From: a bacterium
GTDB taxonomy: Bacteria; Zhuqueibacterota; Zhuqueibacteria; Residuimicrobiales; Residuimicrobiaceae
DNA length: 5,900 nucleotides
Reading direction: 5' to 3'
NCBI GenBank assembly: GCA_012523655.1
Contig: JAAYTV010000141.1
Coordinates: 1 to 5,900 of the forward strand
Below, in pieces: positions 1 through 5,900 of this stretch (its first letter is position 1; every line of letters begins with the position of its first letter). The notes beneath the pieces are model-generated. The model saw only the letters and a program-made list of their open reading frames with translations, was not told the origin of the DNA and searched no databases. The translations under genes were made by a program, and so were the position numbers.

Positions 1-136
1 AAAAGGGCTGGGGCTGGGCCTGGTGATGGTCAAGAGCCTGGCCGGCGCCAACAACGGCTCGGTCCGTCTTCTGGACAGCCATGCCGGCGGCTCGCGCTTT
101 GAGCTGACGCTGCCGGCAGCGGGCAAAAAGGAATGA
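1..136 (+). CDS. Sensor histidine kinase, C-terminal end (partial)
   Basis: The reading frame is open from the left edge (first full codon at position 2) to TGA at 134-136, giving 44 residues. They contain GLGLGLVMVK followed by NNGSVRLLDS and GGSRFELTLP. This is the G2 box of the ATP lid and the last strands of a HATPase_c domain, the usual end of a two-component sensor kinase. Such kinases autophosphorylate on His and pass the phosphate to a receiver aspartate. The response-regulator start lies four bases downstream, so this kinase is very probably its partner. The sensor, HisKA and most of the ATPase domain lie outside the window, so signal and localisation cannot be judged. The family call is firm from the G2 box and the context; any subtype is unknown. 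Confidence 0.88.
   Translation, partial: KGLGLGLVMVKSLAGANNGSVRLLDSHAGGSRFELTLPAAGKKE
128..132 (+). promoter_or_regulatory. Ribosome binding site of the response regulator
   Basis: AAGGA lies inside the last codons of the kinase gene, eight bases before the ATG at 141. The next in-frame ATG, at 150, would be 17 bases away. The spacing therefore favours 141 as the start and makes kinase-regulator translation closely linked. Confidence 0.7.
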
Positions 137-140
137 GAGC

Positions 141-2273
141 ATGACCCCTATGCAAGCCCTGATCATCGATGACAACGAGACCATGCGCGAAGCCATGGCG
201 CAGATCCTCGCCAGATTGCCGATCAGCGTCGTTCAGGCCGCGGACGGCGAATCCGCTCTGGCCGCGCTGGCGGAGCGGCCATTCGATCTGGTGGTGACCG
301 ATTACCGTTTGCCCGGTATGAACGGCCTCCAGGTGCTGCAGGAGATCAAAGCGCGCTGTCCGGCCACCGAGGTGCTGGTCATCACCGCCTATGGCACCAT
401 CGATCTGGCGGTGCAGGCCATGCATTACGGCGCTGCGGATTTTATCACCAAGCCATTTTCTCAGGAAGAGTTTCGCCTGCGCATTCAAAAGATGGTGCAA
501 AAGATCCGCGGCGACCGGCAAATGGAACAGCCGGCGGATGCGGCCGGCCGTCCGGCGCAGGAGACGGATCCCAATCATCCGTTCGCGGAAATCATCGGCG
601 AAAGCGAATGCATGCACGAGCTCTATCGCACCCTCGCCAAGGTGGCGCGCACCGATTCCTCGGTCATCCTCTACGGTGAAAGCGGCGTCGGCAAGGAGGT
701 GGTGGCGCGCGCCATTCACGCGGCATCTGACCGCAACGCGCACGCGTTCATCCGCGTGCACTGCGGCGCGCTGGCGGAAGGGGTGCTGGAGTCCGAGCTG
801 TTCGGCCATGAAAAGGGCGCGTTCACCGGCGCACTAAAACGCAAGCGCGGCCGCTTTGAGCTGGCGCACAACGGCACCATCTTTCTCGACGAGATCGGCG
901 ACATCTCTGCCTCCACGCAGATCAAATTGCTGCGCGTGCTGCAGGAGCGCGAGTTCGAACGGGTGGGCGGTGAGGAGACGGTGACCGTGAACGTCCGCGT
1001 CATCGCCGCCACCCATCGTGATCTGGAAAAGCTGGTGCACCAGGGACGGTTCCGTGAAGATCTATACTACCGGCTGCATATCATACCCATTTTTCTGCCG
1101 CCCTTGCGTGATCGCCGCGAGGACATACCGTTGCTCAGCGCCCATTTTCTTCGCCGCATTGGACGTCAGCTGGGCCGGACGGATCTGAAATTGGAGGACA
1201 GCGCCCTAGCTGCGCTGTGCGACTATGCCTGGCCGGGCAATGTGCGCGAACTGGAAAATGTGCTCGAACGTGCGGCGGTGATGGCTGAAACTGATTCCAT
1301 CACCGCCGGCGACCTGCCGGTGCCGGCCTCCTTTGACCACGCAGAAGCGAAAGCGCCGTTGGACGACCTCCTCGCCCGGGTGGAGAGACAAGAGATCGAG
1401 TCGGCATGGCAACGATTGCAGGCGCAATCCGATTCGCTCAGCCGGCTGATCACGCCGCTCAAAGCGCAATCCCTATTGACTTTTTTCGAACGCCGTCGTC
1501 TGACGGCCTGGTTGGCAGACGCGCAACAGATCTCGGACCGTCTGGAACAAACCGCGGCCGACCGCAATGAGGCCAGACGGCTGCAGGATGTTCTCAGCCG
1601 CCGCCTGGACAGCCTCTATACCGCCTCCCTGGATTCCATCAGTCTGCAGTTGAAAAAAACGAACGGGATCTCGCCCGGGGAAAAGAAGCGTCTGCTGGAG
1701 CAAATGGCGTTGTGGCAGGCAAAGCGTCTCAGCCTGCAGAGCCTGGCTGCGCCGGAGACGAATCCCGTGGCTTCTCCGCTGCTGGTGGAGAGTGATGATC
1801 TGCCGGAGGACATTGAACGAAAGGCCGATTATCTGCGCGACCGGTCGGACCAACTGCGCAGCCAGGCCGGCCGGGTGGGCGACCGCGTCCGTCAGGTGCA
1901 GAAAGAGATCGCTCTGCGCCGCCGCATGGCCGATATGGTCAGCGATATGCGCGTGTTCGACGCCCGGGATGAGACCGCGCGCGCCGGCTCCACGGTTGAT
2001 GCCGTGGCGCCGGGCCGCGACGTGGAAACCACGGTGGGCAACAAAGCAGGCTCTTACCCATCCACCGCGTTTAGTCTGCAGCCGCCCGCTGAACTGCTCC
2101 TCAATTATGATTTTCGCAACCTGCCGGCGTACAGCCTGGACGGCTACCAGGAGCTGCTGGAAGTGGAGGCGCAGAGATTGAAGCGTCAGGCCGACAGTCT
2201 GGCCGCTCTGGCGCACACGTTCGATCAGCAGGCGCAGCAGCTGCGTTCCACCCTAATCAAGCAGCCCCAATGA
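141..2273 (+). CDS. NtrC-family sigma54 response regulator with coiled-coil C-terminus replacing the helix-turn-helix
   Basis: A 710-residue protein. Residues 4-120 form a receiver domain: acidic D10/D11, phospho-acceptor D54 (TDYRLPGMNG), T82 and K104 (TKPF). Residues 148-394 form a sigma54-activating AAA+ domain: Walker A GESGVGKE (179-186, K185), GAFTGA (226-231), Walker B IFLDEIGD (246-253), arginine-finger region FREDLYYRL (303-311) and WPGNVRELEN (363-372). All parts needed for ATP hydrolysis and contact with sigma54-RNA polymerase are present. Around residues 406-425 it still resembles the usual linker to a Fis-type HTH (LDDLLARVERQEIE), but no HTH follows. Instead residues ~423-710 are rich in Gln, Arg, Leu and Ala with coiled-coil stretches (about 447-505, 558-605, 668-706), separated by Pro/Gly-rich parts. 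Normal family members are about 440-480 residues long. The frame is uninterrupted and codon use looks like that of the neighbours. Phosphorylation by the upstream kinase is likely. The function of the C-terminal part is unknown; a fusion with another gene's product is likely. Confidence 0.9.
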   Translation: MTPMQALIIDDNETMREAMAQILARLPISVVQAADGESALAALAERPFDLVVTDYRLPGMNGLQVLQEIKARCPATEVLVITAYGTIDLAVQAMHYGAADFITKPFSQEEFRLRIQKMVQKIRGDRQMEQPADAAGRPAQETDPNHPFAEIIGESECMHELYRTLAKVARTDSSVILYGESGVGKEVVARAIHAASDRNAHAFIRVHCGALAEGVLESELFGHEKGAFTGALKRKRGRFELAHNGTIFLDEIGDISASTQIKLLRVLQEREFERVGGEETVTVNVRVIAATHRDLEKLVHQGRFREDLYYRLHIIPIFLPPLRDRREDIPLLSAHFLRRIGRQLGRTDLKLEDSALAALCDYAWPGNVRELENVLERAAVMAETDSITAGDLPVPASFDHAEAKAPLDDLLARVERQEIESAWQRLQAQSDSLSRLITPLKAQSLLTFFERRRLTAWLADAQQISDRLEQTAADRNEARRLQDVLSRRLDSLYTASLDSISLQLKKTNGISPGEKKRLLEQMALWQAKRLSLQSLAAPETNPVASPLLVESDDLPEDIERKADYLRDRSDQLRSQAGRVGDRVRQVQKEIALRRRMADMVSDMRVFDARDETARAGSTVDAVAPGRDVETTVGNKAGSYPSTAFSLQPPAELLLNYDFRNLPAYSLDGYQELLEVEAQRLKRQADSLAALAHTFDQQAQQLRSTLIKQPQ
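1407..2273 (+). other. Coiled-coil region of unknown function fused to the regulator
   Basis: This is the part of the regulator gene after the AAA+ domain and residual linker. Its product has heptad-like stretches such as ADAQQISDRLEQTAADRNEA and KADYLRDRSDQLRSQAGRV, and a final YQELLEVEAQRLKRQADSL. No membrane segment, helix-turn-helix or known enzymatic motif is visible. The start of the foreign part cannot be fixed exactly; the change from linker to unfamiliar sequence falls at about 1395-1440. No in-frame ATG or GTG here is followed by a signal peptide, so a separate exported protein starting inside this stretch is not supported. Its style, repeated short Gln/Leu/Asp coils directly before a beta-barrel gene, would suit a former periplasmic or envelope protein, but this is inference. 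Confidence 0.6.
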
Positions 2274-3319
2274 TGAACCGGTGCAAGTCAGTAACCCTTT
2301 CGCTGCTGCTTTTGTGCGCGGCCTGCAGCCCGCTCTCCGCTCAATCAAATTGGCGTATGGCTCATCGCGTTCAGCTGGGCTACGAGCAGGATTCCAACGT
2401 CGCCGAAGCCGTGCAGGGCGCGGTTCGGGCTGAGAACCTACGGCTGTTGTACGACCTCCAGGTCCGCCGCCGCGGTCTGTCCTTTTCCTATCGAGCCGGT
2501 GCGCAGGTCTATCCGGATTATTCCAGCGAGAACAAATTGGCGCACGAGATCAGCGTCGCCTTCTCGCAGCCCCTGAGCGCCAGGGCAGAGCTGGGCGCCC
2601 AGCTGTGGAGCAGGTTCAAGTTTTTTCTCGAATCCGAGCAGGACCTGATCTGTGGATTCCTGCAGCCCTTTGTGCGCTACCGGTTGAACTCAGCCACCTG
2701 GTTCGAGATCGGCTTTCGTCAGGAGGCGCTGGACTATGCGAATTCGGATTACTTTGACTATGCCGGCCCCGGTCTTTCCCTGCAGCTGTATCGCCGGATC
2801 GCCTCCGGGTGGACGCTGTCGCCGTTGATCGCCTGGCAGCGGAACGTTTTTCAGCGCAGCTCCTACGCCTATGCGCCGAACGGCTCCTATCTTTTCCTTC
2901 AGCCTGACCGGCAGGAGGACGGACTGATGGCCGCAGGCCTGCACAGCGAATGGATGTGGCGCAGCTTGTTGATAACCTGTCAATACAAGTTTGAGAGTAA
3001 CCATTCTAACAGCTATGGTTACGATTACCGCCGCCACGTGTTGACGGCACTGTTCGTTCAGGGATGGCGGCAGTGGTTCTTCCGCGGCTATTTCTCCTGG
3101 CAGAAGAAAAACTATCCCAATGCCCTGCGGCCCTTTTTGCCCGTGCAGTTGGACACCGAGCAGGAGGAGAACAACTTTATCGCTGTGGATGTTTCCCGCA
3201 ATCTGTATAAACGGCTCGCGCTGGTCGGGCGCATCGCCTGGTATCAGAACGAATCGCCGTGGGCGGATCTCTATTATCGCAAGCGCCTGCTGCAGGCTAT
3301 GCTGGAATGGCGGTTCTAG
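2270..3319 (+). CDS. Exported protein, probable outer-membrane beta-barrel
   Basis: A 349-residue protein of no family I recognise. It starts with a signal peptide: Arg4/Lys6, hydrophobic core at residues 8-18, and a likely signal peptidase I site after LSA (residue 24, before QSNWR). CAAC at 16-19 does not match a lipobox well, so a lipoprotein is less likely. The mature part alternates polar and aromatic/hydrophobic residues in 8-12 residue stretches (LSFSYRAGAQVY, FEIGFRQEALDY, WFFRGYFSWQKK) and ends in LLQAMLEWRF; a terminal Phe is typical of BAM-inserted outer-membrane proteins. The start codon overlaps the regulator's stop (ATGATG at 2270-2275, TGA at 2271-2273), with no clear Shine-Dalgarno sequence, so translational coupling is likely. 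ATG 2273 is an equally possible start. Porin, transport or assembly roles cannot be separated from sequence. Confidence 0.75.
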   Translation: MMNRCKSVTLSLLLLCAACSPLSAQSNWRMAHRVQLGYEQDSNVAEAVQGAVRAENLRLLYDLQVRRRGLSFSYRAGAQVYPDYSSENKLAHEISVAFSQPLSARAELGAQLWSRFKFFLESEQDLICGFLQPFVRYRLNSATWFEIGFRQEALDYANSDYFDYAGPGLSLQLYRRIASGWTLSPLIAWQRNVFQRSSYAYAPNGSYLFLQPDRQEDGLMAAGLHSEWMWRSLLITCQYKFESNHSNSYGYDYRRHVLTALFVQGWRQWFFRGYFSWQKKNYPNALRPFLPVQLDTEQEENNFIAVDVSRNLYKRLALVGRIAWYQNESPWADLYYRKRLLQAMLEWRF

Positions 3320-3441
3320 CGGGTCGGTCGTTGCGGGGCTATATCGTTTTGCGTCAAGCGGTTCGTCTTGGATAATGCACCAAGAAGATGAACGCCCTGT
3401 CGCATTTTTTTAACCAAACAAGAGAAGCAGGAATCCTCAAC
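3320..3441 (+). promoter_or_regulatory. Intergenic leader before the PAP2 gene, weak promoter candidate
   Basis: These 122 bases separate the barrel gene from the preferred PAP2 start. A sigma70-like pair TTGCGT (3349-3354) and GATAAT (3371-3376) has 16-base spacing; the -10 matches five of six consensus positions and the -35 only three. A run of seven T at 3405-3411 has no convincing stem before it, so I do not call a terminator. The PAP2 gene may have its own promoter here or be read through from the operon. Confidence 0.3.
3429..3432 (+). promoter_or_regulatory. Ribosome binding site deciding the PAP2 start
   Basis: AGGA (within AGCAGGAA) lies nine bases before ATG 3442. The upstream in-frame ATG at 3388 has only a weak purine stretch (AAGAAG) directly against it, and it would add 18 polar residues without family character. 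The start at 3442 is therefore preferred. Confidence 0.6.
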
Positions 3442-4443
3442 ATGACTAATCCCGACCAACCCTCCCGTTGGCAGCAGTTTTTGCAGCGCCTGCGTTCGCA
3501 ACAGTGGCGCGGCTATGTATTGATCGGCGTCATCCTTTACCTGGTTCTCGTCAACCAGTTTATTCGCGTGCGTCCGGACCATGTGTTCATCGCTCTGCTG
3601 CTGCTGGCGTTGTCTCTGGGCCGCGGCCGGGTGAAACACTTTGTCGTCGACTGGACGCCGTGGATCCTGTTCTGGATCTGTTATGACATGATGCGCGGAG
3701 TGGCCGACAACCTGCGCGGGGCCATCAACATCCTCTGGCCCTATGAAACCGAGATGGCGCTGTTCGGCCGTTTCTTCGGCGGCCAGCTGCCCAATTTTTT
3801 CGCGCAGAACTGGCAGATCCTTCTGCGCGGCAGCTGGGTGAAAGGCCTGCTCGACGCCTCCGGCGGCCTGTTCTACACCATGCATTTCGGCCTGCCTCTG
3901 CTCCTGGGGTGGGTTTTCTGGCACACCATGGACGACCGCAAAATGTTCTATCGCTTTGTCTGGACCATCACGCTGCTCAATTTCTCCGCCCTGGCAACGT
4001 TTATGCTCTATCCCGCGGCGCCGCCGTGGTATGTTTACAGCTATGGATTCGCGCAGCCGGAACAGATCGCGCACTGGGGCCTGGGCGCCGGCACGCTGCT
4101 GGATGTGGACCGGATGATCGGCCTGCATTTTTTTCAGACCCTGTGGGGCGGATTCAACCCCAACCATTTTGCCGCCATTCCGTCGCTGCACGGGGCGTAC
4201 CCCATTGCCGTGGCTTTTTTCACGTATAAAAAGTTTCGCAGGTATCCCGGGCTGCTGGCCATCTATCCACTCGGCGTGTGGTTCTCCGCTGTATACTTGA
4301 ATCAGCACTATATCATCGATCTGCTCATCGGCGCTTTTTATCTCATGGTCGCTTATTTAGTGACCGATCGCCTGTTGCTGCCGTATGTTTTTTCGCGGTT
4401 CATCGACTGGCAGCCCCTGCGCAAGCGGGAGAAGGAGGCTTAG
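3442..4443 (+). CDS. PAP2-superfamily membrane enzyme, Aur1/inositol phosphorylceramide synthase-like
   Basis: A 333-residue polytopic membrane protein; a start at 3388 would give 351. Hydrophobic segments begin at about residues 25-41, 48-60 and 71-84, and more follow in the second half. The diagnostic parts are APPWY (193-197), IPSLHGAYP with catalytic-type H250, and NQHYIIDLLIG with H289 and D293. This order (PPWY, then a SLH motif, then HYxxD) is that of the Aur1/inositol phosphorylceramide synthase and PAP2_3 group rather than of ordinary phosphatidic acid phosphatases, which carry a KxxxxxxRP motif. The family moves a phospho-alcohol head group to ceramide or a similar lipid acceptor, or hydrolyses lipid phosphates, at the outer face of the inner membrane. 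The head-group donor here is unknown. It follows an outer-membrane barrel gene, fitting an envelope locus. The alternative is a lipid phosphatase with another substrate. Confidence 0.85.
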   Translation: MTNPDQPSRWQQFLQRLRSQQWRGYVLIGVILYLVLVNQFIRVRPDHVFIALLLLALSLGRGRVKHFVVDWTPWILFWICYDMMRGVADNLRGAINILWPYETEMALFGRFFGGQLPNFFAQNWQILLRGSWVKGLLDASGGLFYTMHFGLPLLLGWVFWHTMDDRKMFYRFVWTITLLNFSALATFMLYPAAPPWYVYSYGFAQPEQIAHWGLGAGTLLDVDRMIGLHFFQTLWGGFNPNHFAAIPSLHGAYPIAVAFFTYKKFRRYPGLLAIYPLGVWFSAVYLNQHYIIDLLIGAFYLMVAYLVTDRLLLPYVFSRFIDWQPLRKREKEA

Positions 4444-4595
4444 CAGGGGGTTTGCCGGCCAGGCTGAACCTTGACGCCGCAGCACAAGTTGTTAATAAAC
4501 AAAACTTATGTGTTTGGCCAGTGAATTACCTGTCGCAGCCGCTTTATTTTCCCTTGACTTTTAGGCAAAAAATTGTAAATTATGTTTTCAAGGTC
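4444..4595. other. AT-rich spacer between PAP2 gene and tRNA-Phe
   Basis: A gene-free stretch of 152 bases. The first 30 bases contain a weak imperfect hairpin (GGTT 4449-4452 with AACC 4467-4470, GCC with GGC inside) without a T run. The remainder is AT-rich and carries the tRNA promoter candidate at its right end. No open frame with coding character is seen. Confidence 0.6.
4554..4581 (+). promoter_or_regulatory. Probable sigma70-type promoter of tRNA-Phe
   Basis: TTGACT (4554-4559) matches five of six -35 positions. TAAATT (4576-4581) follows after 16 bases as a four-of-six -10 element, within the AT-rich run GTAAATTATG. Transcription would start at about 4588, a few bases before the mature tRNA. 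The position just upstream of a stable RNA gene supports the call. Confidence 0.65.
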
Positions 4596-4668
<73 letters not shown>

Positions 4669-4675
4669 CTGTAAG

Positions 4676-4707
4676 AACCCCTGGTCATGATGATCCAGGG
4701 GTTTTTT
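4676..4707 (+). terminator. Intrinsic terminator after tRNA-Phe
   Basis: A perfect nine-pair stem, AACCCCTGG (4676-4684) with CCAGGGGTT (4695-4703), has a ten-base loop and runs into six T residues (4702-4707) in the plus direction. It begins eight bases after the tRNA. On the minus strand the same stem is followed by CTTAC rather than a T run, so it is at best a weak terminator for the convergent gene whose stop lies at 4709-4711. Confidence 0.9.
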
Positions 4708-4708
4708 A

Positions 4709-5900
4709 TTATTTCATCAAAATAGCTTTGCGAACCTCTCTACATCCATCCGCCTCCAAAACAATATAATAAATTCCATTCGCACAGTCTTTGGCATGCC
4801 AGACCGCTTTATGGACACCAGCCGGCAATGTATCATGAATCAATTCAGCAAGCTCATGGCCTAAGATCGAATAAACCTTTAAGGAAACCTGCTCCGGCGC
4901 CTGCAACGAAAACTCTATGGTGGTGGAGGGATTGAAAGGATTGGGATAGTTTTGCGACAGGACAAATTGCTGTGGAGTTACATCGTGCTTCGCTTGCTCC
5001 TTCACGGCTGTTGTGCCTGGACTAATCACCAATCCTCGCAAACCGCTCACGCCGGTAGAGCCCACCAGAGTAGCCGCTCCGGTTTTTGCATCAATCGTCA
5101 CCAGTGTATTACCAGTCCAACCTGTTTTAAGTCCGTATAAAATGCCTGATGGAGAAAAAGCAATGGCTTGCGTAATTGAATTATCGCCGGTCGCTCCTAC
5201 CGACACGGTATCGCCGTTGGCCGTATTGATGATAAAAATTTTGTCTTTTATCGCACTTGAGGTAGATTGAGCGGCAGCATATAGCTGACCTGTGCCTGGG
5301 TGAACGACAAGACCATAGTAATTGATGTTAGCAACCGAACCAATTTGTGAAACTGAATTGGTGCCAAGATTAATGCGATATAACTTGCCGGAGTTTGATC
5401 CGGCAAAAAGAGTGTCTCCTTTAAACGCGATCGCCCTCGAACTGCCAAGCGATATTTTTTGCAAAAGAAACGATCTACCGGATTGACTATCAATACGATA
5501 GCAGGTCATGTCGGAAGTTGTTGCCGTTATTCCGATCAACTCTAGAGTCAGAGGATTTAGAGCGAGTCCTTGGACCTGAGTCATGCTTAATGGTCCGACA
5601 AGAGTGGCCTTTCCGGTGGATGGATCGATGGTATAAAGTGAGGATGCCGAGACGGCGTATAATATGTCAGGTTGTACTCGATTGATCTGAGCGCCGGTGC
5701 CTTCAAGCTTAACCCCCTGCCGCGGAGAGTTTTTTGCATTACTGACGATCACGATGGAATCGACTGACAGGCCCCCTTTCTGCGGGGTGAAGCAGACGTC
5801 AAGATTTATGGATTGAAAGGTAGCCAATGTCAACGGCAAGGCGGGTAGATTGGCAAGTGTGAAATCAACACCCGGTTTGATGATTTCGGAAATTGTCAAT
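4709..5900 (-). CDS. Large secreted protein with choice-of-anchor-D-like domain, propeller repeats and type IX sorting tail (N-terminus outside window)
   Basis: The frame is open to the right edge and stops with TAA at 4709-4711; 397 codons are at least partly visible. The first visible codon is an ordinary TTG inside the gene, not a start. Counting it as residue 1, residues 1-70 resemble an ASH/choice-of-anchor-D domain (VDFTLANLPALPLTL, VCFTPQKGG, IVSNAKNSP, LEGTG). Residues 80-295 hold five propeller-like repeats. A linker follows, then residues ~315-396 form a Por-type C-terminal sorting domain: NYPNPFNPSTTIEFSL, then VSLKVYSILG, ELAELIHDTLPAGVH, WHAKDCANGIYYIVLEA and KAILMK. In FCB bacteria such tails direct proteins through the outer membrane by type IX secretion and are cleaved or anchored. 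The protein is thus probably cell-surface or released, with a binding or structural role; no catalytic residues stand out. Base composition is more AT-rich than the left part of the window. It converges on the tRNA unit. Confidence 0.88.
   Translation of the reverse strand, partial: LTISEIIKPGVDFTLANLPALPLTLATFQSINLDVCFTPQKGGLSVDSIVIVSNAKNSPRQGVKLEGTGAQINRVQPDILYAVSASSLYTIDPSTGKATLVGPLSMTQVQGLALNPLTLELIGITATTSDMTCYRIDSQSGRSFLLQKISLGSSRAIAFKGDTLFAGSNSGKLYRINLGTNSVSQIGSVANINYYGLVVHPGTGQLYAAAQSTSSAIKDKIFIINTANGDTVSVGATGDNSITQAIAFSPSGILYGLKTGWTGNTLVTIDAKTGAATLVGSTGVSGLRGLVISPGTTAVKEQAKHDVTPQQFVLSQNYPNPFNPSTTIEFSLQAPEQVSLKVYSILGHELAELIHDTLPAGVHKAVWHAKDCANGIYYIVLEADGCREVRKAILMK
4712..4957 (-). other. 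Type IX secretion C-terminal sorting domain
   Basis: The last ~82 residues carry the standard pattern of this domain: LSQNYPNPFNPST, a beta strand IEFSL, VSLKVYSILG, a glycine turn in LPAGVH, the NGIYYIVLEA strand and a basic final strand KAILMK. The NPFNPST version is common in Calditrichota, Ignavibacteria, Marinimicrobia and related genomes, which helps place the organism in the FCB group. Confidence 0.88.
5012..5659 (-). repeat. Five propeller-like protein repeats
   Basis: A unit of the form LYxIDxxTGxxxxVG recurs with ID/IN/ID-type centres at residues 91, 136, 176, 224 and 269 of the visible protein, 40-48 residues apart. Examples are LYTIDPSTGKATLVGP, LYRINLGTNSVSQIGS, IFIINTANGDTVSVGAT and LVTIDAKTGAATLVGST. 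Between the units lie GLALNP, AIAFKG, GLVVHPGTG, AIAFSPSG and GLVISPG. This is the pattern of a beta-propeller made of short four-stranded blades. The repeats are diverged at protein level and are not DNA repeats. Confidence 0.7.
5690..5900 (-). other. Choice-of-anchor-D-like (ASH) domain, partial
   Basis: The right-most 70 residues show FTLANLPALPLTLATFQSIN, VCFTPQKGG and a closing LEGTG. This is the sequence style of the immunoglobulin-like ASH/choice-of-anchor-D modules found, often in tandem, in large secreted bacterial proteins. More copies may lie to the right of the window. Confidence 0.6.

Noticed and set aside
30..809. Long minus-strand open frame opposite the regulator
   Set aside because: It lies antisense to the strongly conserved receiver and AAA+ coding sequence; its product is rich in His/Arg with no domain, as expected for a shadow frame in GC-rich DNA. 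The same holds for the minus-strand frames at 1473-2216 and 3316-4308.
1407..1420. TGGCAACGATTGCA, resembling a sigma54 -24/-12 promoter at the fusion junction
   Set aside because: The spacing between GG and GC is eight bases, whereas sigma54 promoters need ten; it lies within a coding frame.
2315..2328. CAAC in the signal peptide of the barrel candidate as a lipoprotein lipobox
   Set aside because: The -3 position is Cys instead of Leu/Val/Ile, and a good signal peptidase I site (LSA before Q) follows a few residues later.
3388..3441. N-terminal extension of the PAP2 protein from ATG 3388
   Set aside because: The upstream ATG lacks a properly spaced ribosome binding site, whereas ATG 3442 has AGGA nine bases before it; the extra 18 residues add nothing typical of the family.
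3469..3485. TGGCAGCAGTTTTTGCA, a second sigma54-like site near the PAP2 start
   Set aside because: The GG to GC distance is eleven bases, one too many, and the site is inside the PAP2 coding sequence after the preferred start.
4449..4470. Imperfect hairpin after the PAP2 stop as a terminator
   Set aside because: The stem is short and interrupted and no T run follows it.

Overview
The window looks like a chromosomal segment from a didermic bacterium of the FCB superphylum, most likely a Calditrichota/KSB1-type or related uncultured lineage. The grounds are: a type IX-style C-terminal sorting domain with an NYPNPFNPST motif on the right-hand protein, an outer-membrane beta-barrel candidate, a sigma54-type two-component pair, and an Aur1-like PAP2 enzyme that would fit a sphingolipid-containing envelope. 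The lineage is an inference from these hallmarks; no marker gene settles it.

Layout. Positions 1-136 hold the last 44 codons of a sensor histidine kinase. Four bases later starts a 710-codon response regulator (141-2273) with an NtrC-type receiver and a complete sigma54-activating AAA+ domain. Where the Fis-type DNA-binding helix-turn-helix is expected, it has about 285 residues of coiled-coil-rich sequence. Its stop codon overlaps the start of a 349-codon secreted protein ending in Phe, probably an outer-membrane beta-barrel (2270-3319). After a roughly 120-base gap comes a membrane-embedded PAP2-superfamily enzyme resembling inositol phosphorylceramide synthase/Aur1 (3442-4443). A 152-base AT-rich spacer carries a plausible promoter for tRNA-Phe(GAA) (4596-4668), followed by a clear intrinsic terminator (4676-4707). 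The rest of the window is the C-terminal part of a large secreted protein on the minus strand (4709 to beyond 5900): a choice-of-anchor-D-like domain, five propeller-like repeats and a type IX sorting tail.

How the parts fit. The kinase, regulator and barrel genes are packed closely enough to be one operon, and the PAP2 gene may be part of it or start separately. A common envelope theme (signal sensing, outer-membrane protein, lipid head-group transfer) is an inference. The most unusual object is the regulator: a sigma54 activator that has lost its DNA-binding domain and gained a coiled-coil domain. It could be a natural gene fusion by deletion, a new regulator architecture, or an assembly join. 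The right-hand gene has visibly lower G+C than the left part of the window, and the tRNA lies at the boundary, but no integrase or att repeat is visible.
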